From NCBI GenBank assembly GCA_036513895.1, contig DATBYF010000072.1, forward strand, positions 1 through 64,000: a stretch of DNA of 64,000 nucleotides, read 5' to 3'. The notes beneath the pieces were generated by a model. It had not been told where the DNA came from, did no database searches, and worked only from the letters and a program-made list of their open reading frames with translations. This DNA comes from Palsa-147 sp036513895 (GTDB taxonomy: Bacteria; Acidobacteriota; Terriglobia; Acidiferrales; UBA7541). This document shows positions 62,505 to 64,000 of the stretch, in pieces. A program made the position numbers and the translations under genes. How positions within the stretch are numbered: position 1 is the first letter of the stretch; every line of letters starts with the position of its first letter.

Positions 62505-64000
62505 ATCGAATTTTTAGAAGCCCACTCGTGGCCACGGTAGCCCTTGCTGGATTCGCGATGGGCGCAAGCACGGCGGTTCGCGCTGCTGACACGCCTCTGC
62601 GCTACGAATTGAAGTTTGAACCGCCAAATACGCACCTGATGGACGTCACGATCCATGCGGCCGGCCTCGACGGAAAATCGGCAGACTTCGCCATTCCCGA
62701 CTGGGCTCCGGGCTCCTATTACGTCGAGAATTACTGGATGTACGTCCAGGGGTTCCACGCGACGGCGGCGGACGGAAACGCACTCAAATGGCGCAAGACG
62801 GACGAGCAGACATGGCACATCGATCTCAATCGCTCGACTTCCGTCATCGTCTCGTACCAGCTTTATGGCAACACGCTGGCCAACAATCACGCGCAGTACA
62901 ACGAAAAGCACGCGTTCATCGGCGGTCCCGCGGTCTGGATGTATCTCGTTAACGGCAAGGAGCGGCCAATTGAACTATCGATCGAAGTCCCGACCGGATG
63001 GAAAGTCGCAACGGGAATGACGCGCACGGACGAAAATCATTTTACAGCGGCTTCCTACGACTGGTTCGCGGATGCGCCGCTCGAAATTTCCAATTTCAAA
63101 GAGCAGACGTTTGAGTTTGGCGGAACGAAGTATCACGTGATTGACCACGACATCGAAGGCGGCAACGACTTCACAAAATTCACCGGTGACTTGCAAAAAA
63201 TCGTTCAAACCCTGGTGCCGATATTTGCTGACGTCGCCGGAACGCCGCAGCAAGAAGCGCCGTTCAAAGACTACTGGTTCCTTTTTCACATCTGGCCGAA
63301 CTCAGGCGGCGGTCTCGAACATCTGAATTCTACCCAAATCAATTTTCGAGAGGACTGGGACAGCGTAGCGCCGAATGACAGGGGAATGCCGCAATATCAG
63401 CTGAAGCTTTTTGTTACGGCGCACGAATTTTTCCATGCCTGGAACGTCAAACGAATTCGCCCGCGCCCGCTCGGCCCCTTTGATTATTCGCGCCAGGTGC
63501 ACACGCCTTCACTTTGGATTTCCGAAGGTCTGACGAGTTATTACGGCAGCCTCGCGCTCGTGCGCGCCAGCCTGATCTCCCCGCAGGAATATCTCGACAC
63601 CATCTCGAAGCTCATCACAAAGTTCGAGCAGGAGCCGGGACGGAAAGAACGCAGCATCGAAGATACGAGCTGGGACACGTGGTTCGTACGCAATCCGAAT
63701 CTGGACACGAATCTCACCAACGAGAATTATTCCTACTACGACGGCGGCCAGATCGTCGGCCACCTGCTCGATTTCGCCATCCGCGAGAAGACGAACAACA
63801 CTAAATCTCTCGACGACTGGATGCGCCTGATGTACTCGCGCTACGCCCTGCCGAAACCAGGCTTCGAGCCGGACGACGCCATGAAAGCTATCTCTGAAGT
63901 CGGCGGTATGGATTTCACCGATTTCTTCCACCGTTACATCAGCGGGAAGGAACCGCTGCCTTACGACACTTATTTCGCTTACGCCGGGATCACGGTTGAG
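62501..64000 (+). CDS. M61-family metallopeptidase, N-terminal 500 residues (runs off right edge)
   Basis: Starts at ATG 62501 with AGGAGG just ahead. Signal sequence about 1-28 (cleavage near AVRAAD), then the M61 N-terminal beta domain (PDWAPGSYYVENYWMYVQ). The zinc motif is His308-Glu309-x2-His312 in TAHEFFHAWNVKR, with the third ligand Glu342 in WISEGLTSYYG. M61 enzymes are glycyl aminopeptidases, often with a C-terminal PDZ domain, which would begin about where the window ends. Confidence 0.93.
   Translation, partial: MNRIFRSPLVATVALAGFAMGASTAVRAADTPLRYELKFEPPNTHLMDVTIHAAGLDGKSADFAIPDWAPGSYYVENYWMYVQGFHATAADGNALKWRKTDEQTWHIDLNRSTSVIVSYQLYGNTLANNHAQYNEKHAFIGGPAVWMYLVNGKERPIELSIEVPTGWKVATGMTRTDENHFTAASYDWFADAPLEISNFKEQTFEFGGTKYHVIDHDIEGGNDFTKFTGDLQKIVQTLVPIFADVAGTPQQEAPFKDYWFLFHIWPNSGGGLEHLNSTQINFREDWDSVAPNDRGMPQYQLKLFVTAHEFFHAWNVKRIRPRPLGPFDYSRQVHTPSLWISEGLTSYYGSLALVRASLISPQEYLDTISKLITKFEQEPGRKERSIEDTSWDTWFVRNPNLDTNLTNENYSYYDGGQIVGHLLDFAIREKTNNTKSLDDWMRLMYSRYALPKPGFEPDDAMKAISEVGGMDFTDFFHRYISGKEPLPYDTYFAYAGITVE

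Overview
The window is ordinary chromosomal DNA, roughly 57% GC, densely packed with bacterial core genes. The gene set suggests Acidobacteriota: an ECF sigma/anti-sigma/DUF3106 cassette beside mraZ, a MoxR-DUF58-transglutaminase block, an atypical RibBA, a paired M16 peptidase operon, NHL/TIG and AsmA proteins, and palindromic repeats between genes. That assignment is inference, since no rRNA or other decisive marker is present. I see no prophage, transposase or CRISPR array.

Layout. 0-5.5 kb: the start of mraZ, running off the left edge, with its MraZ box and promoter; an ECF sigma, anti-sigma and DUF3106 operon; a ZIP transporter behind ychF; an AlkA-type glycosylase; a DUF4149 protein. 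5.6-11.5 kb: tRNA-Val(CAC), then MoxR, DUF58, MutY and a TgpA-like transglutaminase. 11.7-18.6 kb: rimO, yacG, pgpA, a TIG/NHL propeller protein, cinA, thpR, plsY and gpsA, all rightward. 18.8-24.6 kb: a signalling island with an unknown protein, a histidine kinase whose phospho-acceptor His is Arg, a receiverless sigma-54 activator, a Crp/Fnr protein whose start appears non-canonical, and a divergent MHYT histidine kinase with its NarL-type regulator. 24.6-31.3 kb: repeat-rich intergenic DNA around a small membrane protein, a 76-residue protein, an HD-GYP protein, ftsY and ribD-ribE.

31.3-41.2 kb: a FAD oxidase, an APC permease, an MlaF-like ATPase overlapping mobA, groES-groEL under a perfect CIRCE, and a DUF47-Pit-RibBA operon. 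41-48 kb: ComEA-like protein, two M16 peptidases and a DUF2520 protein, a membrane glycosyltransferase, uvrB. 48-56 kb, leftward: a secreted unknown, AsmA, LepB, RNase III and two exported TPR proteins. 56-64 kb: a second sigma/anti-sigma pair, an exported M24 peptidase, a YheT-like hydrolase, guaB with a terminator-like hairpin in its leader, a VanZ protein and the start of an M61 peptidase.

Regulation visible in the sequence: five 10-bp spaced GTGG-type repeats before mraZ; CIRCE before groES; recurrent extended -10 elements of the form TGnTAnnAT, often very close to the start codon; and a pair of 14-bp Crp/Fnr-shaped palindromes between the Crp gene and the MHYT kinase. The best candidates for something new are the 18.8-24.6 kb signalling island, the RibBA with altered active-site residues, the guaB leader hairpin, and the promoter plus double hairpin near 24.7 kb.
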